The notes below the pieces were generated by a model that saw only the letters and a list, made by a program, of their open reading frames with translations, did not search any database and had not been told where the DNA came from. 64,000 bases of DNA from Tenacibaculum singaporense. GTDB lineage: Bacteria > Bacteroidota > Bacteroidia > Flavobacteriales > Flavobacteriaceae. Where the stretch lies: contig NZ_CP032548.1 in NCBI RefSeq assembly GCF_003867015.1, forward strand, positions 1,307,001 through 1,371,000, written 5' to 3'. Below are positions 8,593 to 17,194 of this stretch, in pieces. The first letter of the stretch is position 1, and each line of letters begins with the position of its first letter. Both the position numbers and the translations under genes were made by a program.

Positions 8593-9249
8593 TTACTCAT
8601 AATCAGGAATATTCAACCCTAAGATTAAGTCTCTATGAGCAGTCCAAATGCCATCTTCTTTTTTAAGTTGTATAATTCCAGAGCCACCTCTGTTTTTTTC
8701 TGATTGCTTTTTTTCTTCAGTAAGAGCGGGATCACTTTCAAATTGATAGCTGTCAATATAATAAGGTACTGTATTGGGCTCTTTTACATAAATATGAATG
8801 TGCTCTGGTTCTTGAGAGTTTGGGTAAGATGCTGGCCTGAATGTATAAAAAGTAAATTTACCATCGTTATCTGTTTTAAGCCAATTTCTGTGTTGTCCGT
8901 GTCTTTTTTCCGAACCTACAGGTTTGTCACTAGGTTGGTAAATTCCATTTCTGTTTGTGTGATAAATGTAGAGTATAACATTTTCAGCGGGTGTTTTTCC
9001 GTCTTTTTTAAATGCAGTACCCGTTATTTTTAGTTTTGGTTCATTTTCATGAAAACCAGGTAAGGTATCAATTGGCTTAGGATTTATATTAAGCATTTTA
9101 TAATCCAATAAAGCTTTACAGTCTTGGCAACCACCATCTACGTTTCTTTCTACGTTAGTTTGTGTTTGCCCTTTACAAGAAGCTACAATAAGCATTAAAA
9201 AAAGCGCTCCTAAATAGTGTTTTAGTGTTTTGTGTTTAGGAAGATACAT
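8593..9249 (-). CDS. Intradiol dioxygenase-like lipoprotein
   Basis: A 218-residue protein with an N-terminal lipobox (IVASC) and a protocatechuate-dioxygenase-like beta-sandwich. Candidate ferric-iron ligands are the Tyr in GIYQPSD, the Tyr in FRPASYP, and the His residues in HGQHRNW and EHIHIYV. Cytoplasmic intradiol enzymes open catechols. Lipoprotein members of this family in Bacteroidota have no established substrate, so ring cleavage is only a family-based guess. No catechol pathway genes are adjacent. Confidence 0.75.
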   Translation of the reverse strand: MYLPKHKTLKHYLGALFLMLIVASCKGQTQTNVERNVDGGCQDCKALLDYKMLNINPKPIDTLPGFHENEPKLKITGTAFKKDGKTPAENVILYIYHTNRNGIYQPSDKPVGSEKRHGQHRNWLKTDNDGKFTFYTFRPASYPNSQEPEHIHIYVKEPNTVPYYIDSYQFESDPALTEEKKQSEKNRGGSGIIQLKKEDGIWTAHRDLILGLNIPDYE

Positions 9250-9385
9250 AACGTATTTGTATAAAATTAGTTGTGTTTTAAAGCTCTAATTTAATGAATA
9301 CGAACTGAATAAGGAAACTATTGTTTTTCAGAAGTAGGCGAGAACAAGTGATTGTTTATAGCCATTGTTACGCTTTGTTTTTTAT

Positions 9386-9622
9386 TCAACCGTTTTTATT
9401 TGGACATAATTTTTCTCTAATTCGAGTATCAAAACCCGAACAACAAGGATTAATTTTCGCTTTCACATAATTCCCTCCTGACTCTACAAATTCAATTATA
9501 GTATCTGAACTACATTTTCTACAATGCATTCCTTTTAGGGTTGGTTTATAAATTCCGTCTCTTTGTTCTCGTGCTTTCTTGTTTAGAAAACTGCTTCCTG
9601 TCTTAATTTCGTATTTAATCAT
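9386..9622 (-). CDS. Small hypothetical protein with CxxC motif
   Basis: A 78-residue protein with a cysteine pair in MHCRKCSSDTIIEF and further cysteines in INPCCSGF and EKLCPN, suggesting a small metal-binding ribbon. No family is recognised. It lies in the accessory stretch between lipoprotein genes and has no operon partner. Confidence 0.5.
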   Translation of the reverse strand: MIKYEIKTGSSFLNKKAREQRDGIYKPTLKGMHCRKCSSDTIIEFVESGGNYVKAKINPCCSGFDTRIREKLCPNKNG

Positions 9623-9644
9623 TTTTATTAATTCGGATTAAGCA

Positions 9645-9755
9645 TTAAAGGACTAAATTTTTAATGTATTTTTCTAATTCCGCTTTTGATTCAGATTCAT
9701 TTTCGTTCAAACATTCGTTTGCTTTTTCGATTAGTTCATCCATTAATTTTTTCAT
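9645..9755 (-). CDS. Very small hypothetical protein (36 aa)
   Basis: An ATG at 9755 opens a 36-residue frame, MKKLMDELIEKANECLNENE then SESKAELEKYIKNLVL. It is strongly acidic/basic and helical, like a short coiled coil. It fills the gap between the CxxC protein and the gene at 9908. Coding status rests only on its amphipathic composition and clean start and stop. Confidence 0.35.
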   Translation of the reverse strand: MKKLMDELIEKANECLNENESESKAELEKYIKNLVL

Positions 9756-9907
9756 TTTTCAAATTACACACAACGGTCTTGTGTATGAAAAGTAGCAGAG
9801 TAAAAATACGATCACTTTTCAAGTTTATTAGAAAGATAGCAGAAAAGTATAAATCTTAACTGTTTGTACTTAACTGCTATTTTTTATATACGTGGTTGTG
9901 GTTTGTA

Positions 9908-10384
9908 TTATTTTCGGATTACTTTAAACCCTCTTGTTCCTGTATAAGTCCAATCAACATCGTATTTCAAAATTTTATTTTCATATTTCTCTACAATAAT
10001 TACTTTAAAATAATTGTGATTTTTGGTTATCGGCATTGGTCCAAGTATTTTATCTTCCTTTCCTTTTATTTTGTTTAAACTTTGTTTATAAAACAAATAT
10101 TCTCTGTCGGATAGACCTTTTACTTTTTCTATTTTTATTTTTTTTAAATTTCTGATACTACAAGTGTCTACCCTAAACTTATTTCTCAAAAATTCAAATG
10201 TTTCCCCTTGAATAAAAAAATATATTTTATCATTAGTAGTTTTTTTTACATCCTCTTTAGAATCATACATCACATACTTGGTTTGCTTTGAAAACTTTTG
10301 CCCATTTATAAAAAAATAATTTGATGTTGATTCTTGAGAATATGATTTTACAATGATAAATAAAAACAATACTATTTTTCTCAT
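9908..10384 (-). CDS. Hypothetical secreted protein
   Basis: A 158-residue protein with a hydrophobic N-terminus (KIVLFLFIIVKSYSQES) that reads as a signal peptide cleaved near residue 17. The mature part is lysine-rich with no recognised domain. It starts 2 bases after the stop of the metallopeptidase-like lipoprotein, so the two are almost certainly one transcript. Confidence 0.6.
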   Translation of the reverse strand: MRKIVLFLFIIVKSYSQESTSNYFFINGQKFSKQTKYVMYDSKEDVKKTTNDKIYFFIQGETFEFLRNKFRVDTCSIRNLKKIKIEKVKGLSDREYLFYKQSLNKIKGKEDKILGPMPITKNHNYFKVIIVEKYENKILKYDVDWTYTGTRGFKVIRK

Positions 10385-10386
10385 AA

Positions 10387-11958
10387 TTAATTACAATTTG
10401 AAGTTCCGTTAAAAAAATATTGATTTAGTGCGTCAATAATCGCTTGTTGTTCTATAGAAGTTAAATTCTGCCAAGCAATAGTACTTTGATTATTTTCTAT
10501 TTCACCCAAACCAGCCCAAGCTATAGACTCATAGGTTGAACGAGAAAGACGATTATTGTCAAAACTCTGTATAATATCTGCTATGGTAGTTCTATAATGA
10601 GTAGCCATCATATTATGATTCCATGTTGATTTATATCTTTTCCAATAATAATCATATAACCCAGGAAAATTATCTTTTAATGAATTTACATAATTAATTC
10701 TATCTTGAGTTGTATAATTCTGATTATTATGATAATTCAAATCACCCTTTTTTGCTGCTGAAAGCATTTTTCTAAAAATTTCTGCATGAATTAATTCATG
10801 AGCTATTGTTGTTGCAACTCCTAAGTCCGATAAATTTGATACCCCATTTCCATTTATTTGAATTTCTGTTACATAATTTACTGGAGGTAATGTAATTCCA
10901 TAAACCCCAAAACCTAAACTATTATTTATAGTTAATTTTAAATGACTTACAGGGAAATCACCATCAAAGTTTTGTATCATGCTTTTAAAGCTTGTACTAG
11001 AATTTTTTAGTTTATTGTAAACACACTCCGCTTTACCTTCAAGTTTATTAATTATTTGTTCTTCCGTATCAACACAATATCCATCATAGGTTACATTATC
11101 ATACCCTGGTCCACAATCCATGAGTATTTGCTCTCTCATATATTCAGATTTGTACACTTCATCTCCAGTGTGTGGTGTGTCGCACGAATAACTTGTATAA
11201 GTATAGGTTTGTGTTGTTGAACCTAAATATACCGATTTATAGGGTACGTCTGCTACTGTCATACTTCCTTCTACCATGTTTCCATTAGAGTCAACTCGGT
11301 AAGATGCTTTATAGTAATCTTGATAATGATGTGTTGTTTCATGAACATAAAGTATTGAAGGAACCTCTGTACAAGGCTGAACTTTTGCTTGGAAAGTTCC
11401 ATCTTCTTTAGCTCTATTTAATGTGTTTCTTTCTATAGGTAAGTAGTTATCTTTGTTTGATTTTATCAAATATCCTTCTATATAAGCTTCTGAATTCTCT
11501 AACTCTCCCTTATCATTAAAATACCTAAATGAACCTGAGTAAGCTCCTAAATTAATAAAATCTATAGGGAGATTTTCTAAACTATAATTATATGCTCTTA
11601 CCTCTATATATTTAATTATAATAGCGTTGTTTTCTTTATAGACTATTACATAAAAACTAGGGCTGTTAAAACTTTCAGAGGAGTTTTTTAAAGGAGCTAT
11701 TAGTTCTGTTTTAAATTCATAGAACTCTAAACCATCACTTGTTATAATATTATAGTTGTTCCAGTCAACTATTAAATTGTTCTTAGTATAAGGAAGGTCT
11801 ATTAAGTCGGTGTTTATTCTATTTTTAACTTTACTTATAAAGTTGCTTTGTGTTTCTAACAAAGGCTCATTTTCACAATTCCACAGAAATAAAGAAATAC
11901 CAAAGAGAAAAACACCTACTTTGAAAAGGTTACTGATTTTGTTTTTTCTGTTTTTCAT
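10387..11958 (-). CDS. Metallopeptidase-like lipoprotein (HELIH)
   Basis: A 523-residue protein with an N-terminal membrane segment and lipobox-like SLFLWNC (Cys at about 28). The middle carries YVHETTHHYQDYY, and residues of about 385-400 contain ATTIAHELIHAEIFRKM, a zinc-peptidase HExxH motif. There are at least nine cysteines. The overall family is not recognised; SprT-like or other zincin folds are possible. It pairs with the small secreted protein at 9908. Confidence 0.65.
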   Translation of the reverse strand: MKNRKNKISNLFKVGVFLFGISLFLWNCENEPLLETQSNFISKVKNRINTDLIDLPYTKNNLIVDWNNYNIITSDGLEFYEFKTELIAPLKNSSESFNSPSFYVIVYKENNAIIIKYIEVRAYNYSLENLPIDFINLGAYSGSFRYFNDKGELENSEAYIEGYLIKSNKDNYLPIERNTLNRAKEDGTFQAKVQPCTEVPSILYVHETTHHYQDYYKASYRVDSNGNMVEGSMTVADVPYKSVYLGSTTQTYTYTSYSCDTPHTGDEVYKSEYMREQILMDCGPGYDNVTYDGYCVDTEEQIINKLEGKAECVYNKLKNSSTSFKSMIQNFDGDFPVSHLKLTINNSLGFGVYGITLPPVNYVTEIQINGNGVSNLSDLGVATTIAHELIHAEIFRKMLSAAKKGDLNYHNNQNYTTQDRINYVNSLKDNFPGLYDYYWKRYKSTWNHNMMATHYRTTIADIIQSFDNNRLSRSTYESIAWAGLGEIENNQSTIAWQNLTSIEQQAIIDALNQYFFNGTSNCN

Positions 11959-12092
11959 ATCTGTTAAATTTAAGATTATTAATTCAAATTATTGAGTTAC
12001 AATTTTTTCGTTTTTATCAGCCGTTTGAGTAGGCAAGAACTAGCAATTACTTGTAGCCATTGTTGTGCAACGTTTTTATATTCATATCGTTT

Positions 12093-12368
12093 CTAATCAT
12101 TGGAATTTTTATTTTCAAATATTTTAGATATACATTCTTGATATTTTTTTGAAAATTGTTCCCCAAATTTTTCAGCAACTTTTTCATCAATTATCTTAAA
12201 TTGTGAGCCGTGATTTGAAAATTCTAATATGAAAGATTTATCAAAGTCAATACCATTTTCTTCAAAATAGTCTTTATTGTTTTTTCTTATTTCGTCAACT
12301 TTTGCTAAAAAACAGTCTTTCATTTTTTTAGCTTTTTCGGTGAAAATAACGTCATCTATTTTTTTCAT
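12093..12368 (-). CDS. Hypothetical protein
   Basis: A 91-residue charged, mostly helical cytosolic protein (MKKIDDVIFTEKAKKMKD at the start). No family recognised. It starts 14 bases after the stop of the small membrane protein at 12383, so the two are probably co-transcribed. Confidence 0.5.
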   Translation of the reverse strand: MKKIDDVIFTEKAKKMKDCFLAKVDEIRKNNKDYFEENGIDFDKSFILEFSNHGSQFKIIDEKVAEKFGEQFSKKYQECISKIFENKNSND

Positions 12369-12382
12369 ATTTTAAGTTTTTC

Positions 12383-12634
12383 TCAATGTTTATCTTTTGA
12401 TTTAATAAATACATCTTGATTTTCTAGTACAAAATAGTACATTCCTGCGGTTGTGAAAAGCCATAATAAATAAGGTTCAAATTCAGTTGTTTTCCTAAAA
12501 AAGATTTCTCGAATTAACCAAAACCAAGCATAAATATTAAAAGCAATCACGTAAATCCGTTTAACCCATAAAATAATTATCGGTTTAATTCTTTCTTGTT
12601 CTTTATGGAAATCAGTTTTTTTCAAATGTTGCAC
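12383..12634 (-). CDS. Small membrane protein
   Basis: An 83-residue protein with two probable membrane helices (about 19-45, WVKRIYVIAFNIYAWFWLI, and 55-75, LLWLFTTAGMYYFVL). No family recognised. It heads a two-gene unit with the 91-residue protein. Confidence 0.5.
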   Translation of the reverse strand: MQHLKKTDFHKEQERIKPIIILWVKRIYVIAFNIYAWFWLIREIFFRKTTEFEPYLLWLFTTAGMYYFVLENQDVFIKSKDKH

Positions 12635-12812
12635 AACTTGTTTATATAGATGTATAATATATCCTTATACACCCATTTTGGTAGGTTTATGATTGTATTT
12701 TATGTTTGATTATACCTTTACGGACTTAACAATAATAATTTAATTCTCTTACGGAAACCCATAAGCTCAGCTATTTAGGTAATAAAAGTTGTGTTAAGTG
12801 TCATTAAAGGTT

Positions 12813-13064
12813 GCACGGGTCGCTGATATCACGGCATGCTCCGCAGATACCGCGGCATGGGTCGCTGATATCACGGCATGCTCCGCAGACACCACGGCAT
12901 GGGTCGCTAATATCACGGCGTGCTCCGAAGACACCGCGGCATGGGTCGCTGATATCACGGCATGCTCCGAAGACACTACGGCACGGGTCGCTAATACCAC
13001 GGCGCGCTCCGCAGACACCGCGGCATGCTCCGAAGACACTACGGCATGGGCCGCTAATATCACG
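12813..13064. repeat. GC-rich 21-bp minisatellite, 12 units in two alternating types
   Basis: Twelve head-to-tail 21-bp units start at 12813 and end at 13064. Type A is close to GCATGGGTCGCTRATATCAC plus G, type B to GCATGCTCCGMAGACACCRC plus G. The order is ABABABABABBA, followed by a decayed partial B unit. GC is about 60%, twice the surroundings. Because 21 is a multiple of three and stops are absent, several frames on both strands stay open, encoding degenerate heptads such as ACSADTA or EHAVISA. I see no start with supporting context, so coding is unproven. Confidence 0.9.
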
Positions 13065-13147
13065 GCATGTTCTCTGCTTTTACATCAGTATAGATTCAAC
13101 CCAACATTCTCTGTATACTTATTAGTGGACGTTGCCTTTGGCAGTAA

Positions 13148-13200
13148 AAAATAAACCTCATACCAACAAACCAAAAAAAGGTTATATAGTATGAGGTTTC
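13148..13200 (-). terminator. Terminator after META-domain gene
   Basis: AAACCTCATAC at 13153 and GTATGAGGTTT at 13189 form an 11-bp perfect stem with a 25-base loop. On the minus strand it is followed by ATTTTTTA. Confidence 0.75.
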
Positions 13201-13241
13201 CCCTAAGTTATTAATTCGTTTAAAGTAACAATTATCGTGAA

Positions 13242-13670
13242 TTATTCTTCAGTGGTTACTTTTTTAAAACGCATCATGGTTACATCGTCCATCAATAAGT
13301 TTAGTTTTCCTTCTATGTCAAAACTATACTTGTTTATTTTTTTAATGGTTTTTAAAAACTCTTGTTCTCCTTGTCCGCAGTACATCATAGTTGTTGGTCC
13401 TGGTTCTCCAAAAGAAATCGCATTTTCTTCTCCTAACGTAAATTCAGCAGCATAACCGTTACAACCGTTATTTCCTGTAGCTTTCTTTGTTTCTTTATCA
13501 AACGTAAGTTGTGGCTTTTTATCAGGAAACAATCCTTCAAAAGCAATTCTAGGTCCAGAGATGTATTCTAGTTCCCAAGCGGTTCCGTATAACTGTTCAG
13601 CAGTATCTTTTTTAGCACAAGACACTGTAATTAATAGAATTACTGCGAATACAAATGATAGTTTTTTCAT
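13242..13670 (-). CDS. META-domain (HslJ-like) lipoprotein
   Basis: A 142-residue envelope protein with lipobox VSC near residue 18 and one META domain (TAWELEYISG, then TGNNGCNGYAAEF and YCGQGEQEFLKTI). The domain is shared with E. coli HslJ, a heat-inducible outer-membrane lipoprotein linked to novobiocin resistance, and with some protease inhibitors. The gene starts 11 bases after the stop of the PliI-like lipoprotein gene, so they form an envelope-protein pair. Confidence 0.85.
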   Translation of the reverse strand: MKKLSFVFAVILLITVSCAKKDTAEQLYGTAWELEYISGPRIAFEGLFPDKKPQLTFDKETKKATGNNGCNGYAAEFTLGEENAISFGEPGPTTMMYCGQGEQEFLKTIKKINKYSFDIEGKLNLLMDDVTMMRFKKVTTEE

Positions 13671-13681
13671 AATATGTAAGT

Positions 13682-14683
13682 TTAGTTATTAGTGTTAAAT
13701 TCAGTTGAGTTTTTTACTACAAATTTTCTTGAAGCTTCACCATCTACCAATTTATAAGTAATTTGTCTGGTACCTCCTGTTGGGTTAGCATTTGAATCAC
13801 TTTCTTTATAAATAGGAAAACGTTGTGCTAAAGTTGTTTCAATAATGGTAAATTCATCGTGCCCCATATATCCCTTACTTAACTCCTTATTATCGGTAAT
13901 AGGAGGGAAGTATATTTGACTCATCGATTTTTTATTGTTTACTGAAAATCCTATTACATTTCCGTAGCTTCCACTTCCGTCAGATTTTGTGTAGATTAAA
14001 ACTTCTGGAGAACCATCAGAATTTAAATCTTCAATTTCAGCATCAACAACGTTACCATCAATTGTTTGAGTAACGGCAGAATTGTCAATTTCTAATCCGT
14101 AAGGAATAACTGTTAATTCAGTTTCCATCCCATTTTTTTGAGTAGCAATGCTAAAACTAATTCCTTGTAGGGTTACATTTTTTCTAAAAATGGTTTTGTC
14201 TATTTGTGTTTGGTCAAGGTTTCCTTCAATTTTATGATAAGAACCCGCAAGACTTCCTCCGCCTGAACAGTAAAAGTTTAATAAACTATTATCTTCTTTG
14301 TTTGCCGTTGCAATAGAAATTTGTTTGTTTTTAAAAGAAAATACTACAGTCTTACCATTTATGTCAGTTGTATATGTGCTGTCATTTGTTTTTTCAGCAA
14401 GAGCGTCAAAAGTACAGGTAGGTTTTTTCTTGTCAGCTCGTGAGCGAACAGCAATTTTTATATTGTCATTTGCGGCTGGTTTTACAGCAACAGAAACCCA
14501 ATCGTACCCTTCGTTTCTTTTTTCGTATTCTGATGAAACGTAGTTTCCTGTAACATCAGTAATTGTAGCTACAGTTTCTTGTTTTGTGGTTTCTTGTGTG
14601 TCTGTTTTTTTCGCTTCTTTTTTACAGCTAACGATGGCTAAAAATGCCATTCCTAGTAGTGCTGAATTGGTAAGTTTTATCAT
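13682..14683 (-). CDS. Lipoprotein with PliI-like lysozyme-inhibitor C-terminus
   Basis: A 333-residue lipoprotein (lipobox AIVSC at about 20). Residues of about 40-160 form a beta-rich domain of unclear type. The C-terminal part (about 190-325) resembles the periplasmic I-type lysozyme inhibitor PliI: DLNSDGSPEVLIYTK, then SGSYGNV, then KGYMGHDEFTIIE. As I recall, the SGxY-type loop and the tyrosine-glycine loop are the parts that enter the lysozyme active site. If correct, it guards against animal or algal-grazer lysozyme. It is the first gene of a pair with the META lipoprotein. Confidence 0.6.
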   Translation of the reverse strand: MIKLTNSALLGMAFLAIVSCKKEAKKTDTQETTKQETVATITDVTGNYVSSEYEKRNEGYDWVSVAVKPAANDNIKIAVRSRADKKKPTCTFDALAEKTNDSTYTTDINGKTVVFSFKNKQISIATANKEDNSLLNFYCSGGGSLAGSYHKIEGNLDQTQIDKTIFRKNVTLQGISFSIATQKNGMETELTVIPYGLEIDNSAVTQTIDGNVVDAEIEDLNSDGSPEVLIYTKSDGSGSYGNVIGFSVNNKKSMSQIYFPPITDNKELSKGYMGHDEFTIIETTLAQRFPIYKESDSNANPTGGTRQITYKLVDGEASRKFVVKNSTEFNTNN

Positions 14684-14829
14684 GCTATTTTATGTTTTTT
14701 GCTTCTAAATAACAATAAATATACCATTAAAGATATGAAAAAACGTTTTAAGAAAACCTTAAGATTCTTGATTTTTTAGTAGGTTGATATTGTAGCGTAT
14801 AGGTTTATCAACGTTTTTTGAGGGTATAA

Positions 14830-14865
14830 AAAAAGACCGCCAAAACCTAATTTGACGATCTTTTA
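14830..14865 (-). terminator. Second terminator downstream of acyl-CoA dehydrogenase
   Basis: On the minus strand AAAGATCGTC pairs (with two G-T pairs) with GGCGGTCTTT, followed by a run of T. Confidence 0.6.
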
Positions 14866-14913
14866 AACAAACAACTAAATTCTAAAACCTATAAAAGTTG
14901 AAGAAAGTTTTAA

Positions 14914-14952
14914 AAAACTACCTATGCTTGTTAGCAACATTAGGTAGTTTTA
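14914..14952 (-). terminator. Terminator of beta-oxidation operon
   Basis: AAAACTACCT and AGGTAGTTTT form a 10-bp stem with an 18-base loop just past the acyl-CoA dehydrogenase stop. On the minus strand it continues into TTTT. Confidence 0.75.
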
Positions 14953-14958
14953 ATATGT

Positions 14959-16767
14959 TTAGAAGCAGTATTTATTTTCTGCTTTTAATTTTTCTGCGAT
15001 TGTATTACGTAATTCAACTACGTTAGGGTAGTTTGCATACTTTGTAAAACGCTTAAGTCCCATTAACATCATGCGTTGCTCATCACCTTCAGCGAAAGAA
15101 ATAATTCCTTCTCTTGCACTTTTGGTAATAATTTCAACAGCATTGTATAAGTATAACTTAGCCATTGCAATCTGTTCTTTTTGAGCATCTTCACCAAAAC
15201 GCTTAGCGTTCTTCTCAGTTCTTAAAATTCCTGATTCTGCCATATATATTTCAATCAAAATATTTGAAGCAGCAGTTAATAACTGTTGGTGTTGCTCTAA
15301 CTCTGGTCCAAATTTTTGTAAAGCAGCTCCTGCAACCATTAAGAATACTTTCTTAAGTTTAGCAAGAATTTCTTTTTCTTCTGAGAATAATTCAGAATAA
15401 TCTGGAGTATCGAAAGAAGGAATTCCCATTAATTCGTTTTGAACTGCCATTGCAGGATTTAATAAATCTACATGACCTTTCATTGCTTTTTTAACTAACA
15501 TTCCTACCGATAATAAACGGTTGATTTCGTTAGTTCCTTCGTAGATACGAGCAATACGAGCATCTCTCCAAGCAGACTCCATTGGAGTTTCTTCAGAGAA
15601 TCCCATACCTCCAAAAATTTGGATTCCTTCATCAGCACAATTTTGTACGTCTTCTGAAACTGCTACTTTTAAGATAGAACATTCAATAGCGTATTCTTCA
15701 ACACCTTTTAATTCTGCTTCTTGATGCGTGTTTCCTTCAGATTCACGAATAGCGATTCTGTCTTCAATATTTTTAGCTGCTCTGTATGATGCAGACTCAC
15801 CAACATAAGCGTTAGTAGCCATTTCAGCTAATTTCATTTTAATAGCTCCAAACTCAGCAATAGGAGTTTTAAATTGCTTACGCTCGTTAGCATAGTTTAC
15901 AGCATGAGTTATAATTCTTCTTTGAGAATCTAAACAAGCAGCAGCTAACTTAATACGACCAACGTTTAAGGCGTTCATTGCTATTTTGAATCCACCACCA
16001 CGAACAGATAACATATTTTCAACAGGAACTAATGTATCGTTGAAAAATACCTGACGAGTAGATGATGCACGAATACCTAATTTGTGTTCTTCTTCTCCTA
16101 AAGTTACTCCGTTAGGATTGTTTTTATCATATTCTAAGATAAAACCAGTAATGTTTTTATCGTCTTCGATACGAGCAAAAACGATGAAGATTTCAGCAAA
16201 ACCTGCATTCGAAATCCACATTTTTTGTCCGTTAATTTTATAGTGCTTTCCGTCTTCAGTTAACTCAGCAGTAGTTTTACCTGAGTTAGCATCCGATCCT
16301 GCTCCTGGTTCTGTTAAACAGTAAGCTCCAAAACGCTCTCCCATTGCTAAAGCAGGAACGTATTTTTGCTTTTGCTCTTCAGTACCGTATAAAGTAATTG
16401 GCATCGTACCAATACCTGTGTGTGCACCAAAAGCAGTACTAAAAGATCCAGTTCCACTTGAAATGTAATCACATGTTAACATGGTAGAAACGAATCCCAT
16501 TCCTAATCCGCCATAAGCTTCAGGAACAGCCACACCTAAAAATCCTAATTCACCAGCTTTACGCATAGTTTCTTCGGTAAGTGCATAATCTTTCTTTTCG
16601 AAACGTTCTTTATGAGGAATGATTTCACGGTCGTTAAATTCTTTAACCGCATCACGCATCATTGTTTGCTCTTCTGAAAAATCTTCAGGAGTAAATATAT
16701 CTTCACATTTTGTTTCTTTTACTAGGAACTGCCCTCCGCGTAAAAGATCTTTTGTTAATTCTGACAT
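14959..16767 (-). CDS. Acyl-CoA dehydrogenase
   Basis: A 602-residue FAD enzyme that makes trans-2-enoyl-CoA from acyl-CoA, the first step of beta-oxidation. Features are the N-terminal helical domain, AYCLTEPGAGSDANSG and the beta-domain KMWISNAGFA around 160-200, and the catalytic-region RIYEGTNEINRL near 425. The extra C-terminal helical region of about 170 residues marks the large (very-long-chain or FadE12-like) type usual in Bacteroidota. It is the last gene of the marR-fad operon. Confidence 0.93.
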   Translation of the reverse strand: MSELTKDLLRGGQFLVKETKCEDIFTPEDFSEEQTMMRDAVKEFNDREIIPHKERFEKKDYALTEETMRKAGELGFLGVAVPEAYGGLGMGFVSTMLTCDYISSGTGSFSTAFGAHTGIGTMPITLYGTEEQKQKYVPALAMGERFGAYCLTEPGAGSDANSGKTTAELTEDGKHYKINGQKMWISNAGFAEIFIVFARIEDDKNITGFILEYDKNNPNGVTLGEEEHKLGIRASSTRQVFFNDTLVPVENMLSVRGGGFKIAMNALNVGRIKLAAACLDSQRRIITHAVNYANERKQFKTPIAEFGAIKMKLAEMATNAYVGESASYRAAKNIEDRIAIRESEGNTHQEAELKGVEEYAIECSILKVAVSEDVQNCADEGIQIFGGMGFSEETPMESAWRDARIARIYEGTNEINRLLSVGMLVKKAMKGHVDLLNPAMAVQNELMGIPSFDTPDYSELFSEEKEILAKLKKVFLMVAGAALQKFGPELEQHQQLLTAASNILIEIYMAESGILRTEKNAKRFGEDAQKEQIAMAKLYLYNAVEIITKSAREGIISFAEGDEQRMMLMGLKRFTKYANYPNVVELRNTIAEKLKAENKYCF

Positions 16768-16784
16768 AGTATATTAGATTTTAA

Positions 16785-17194
16785 GATTCAAGAGCCAAGA
16801 GTCAAGACTTATTCAGACCAGATTGGAAACTTGAAATCATTTTTTGTATTGACTTAATTTTTTGTTCTAATTCTTTAAACTTTTCTTCAGATAGGTAGCT
16901 TTCATTAAAAGCAATAATTAATTGTGTTTCCCATTCAAATGAAGAACCTAAGCTATCTTCTAAATATTTATTAAAATGTTTGTTAGTGCTTTTACTTGAA
17001 CCCTCAGCTATGTTAGAAGGAATAGAAACAGCACATCTATTCATCTGAGAAACCAAGCCAAACTTTTCAAAGTCTGGAAAGGTTCTAGTTAATTTATAAG
17101 AATCAGAAACTAAATTCATGCTTTCAGTCCAAATTTTTAATTTTTTGAAATTGTGCATCGTCTTGTTTCTTGATTCTAATAGTCTTGTTTCTTA
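16785..17194. repeat. Inverted CAAGA-rich repeats flanking the four-helix-bundle gene
   Basis: On one side the plus strand reads AGATTCAAGAGCCAAGAGTC then AAGACTT (16788-16809). On the other the minus strand reads AGAATCAAGAAACAAGAC (about 17159-17181) in opposite orientation. The two arms share the AGAxTCAAGA..CAAGAC pattern and bracket the small gene at 16802-17158, so gene and repeats may have inserted as one unit between the thiolase and dehydrogenase genes. Confidence 0.5.
16802..17158 (-). CDS. Four-helix bundle protein (23S rRNA IVS/S23 type)
   Basis: A 118-residue protein of the TIGR02436 four-helix bundle family, recognised from FKKLKIWTESMNLVSDSYKL, the loop MNRCAVSIPSNIAEGSSKST and the C-terminal LEQKIKSIQKMISSFQ. 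Homologues are encoded in intervening sequences of 23S rRNA genes and scattered as orphan genes in Bacteroidota; a relative (Avd) serves diversity-generating retroelements. Function here is unknown. It sits between fadA and the acyl-CoA dehydrogenase gene, bracketed by inverted repeats, and looks like an intruder in the operon. Confidence 0.88.
   Translation of the reverse strand: MHNFKKLKIWTESMNLVSDSYKLTRTFPDFEKFGLVSQMNRCAVSIPSNIAEGSSKSTNKHFNKYLEDSLGSSFEWETQLIIAFNESYLSEEKFKELEQKIKSIQKMISSFQSGLNKS

Noticed and set aside
8704..9033. Plus-strand frame of 109 codons
   Set aside because: It lies entirely within the antisense of the intradiol-dioxygenase-like lipoprotein and has no family features.
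12813..13064. CRISPR-like array
   Set aside because: Units abut without unique spacers, and no cas genes are present; it is a tandem repeat.
12794..13154. Long open frames on both strands over the 21-bp repeat (for example 118 codons from a GTG at 12798)
   Set aside because: Repeat length is a multiple of three and lacks stops, so several frames stay open by construction; no start has convincing context. Kept as a repeat only.
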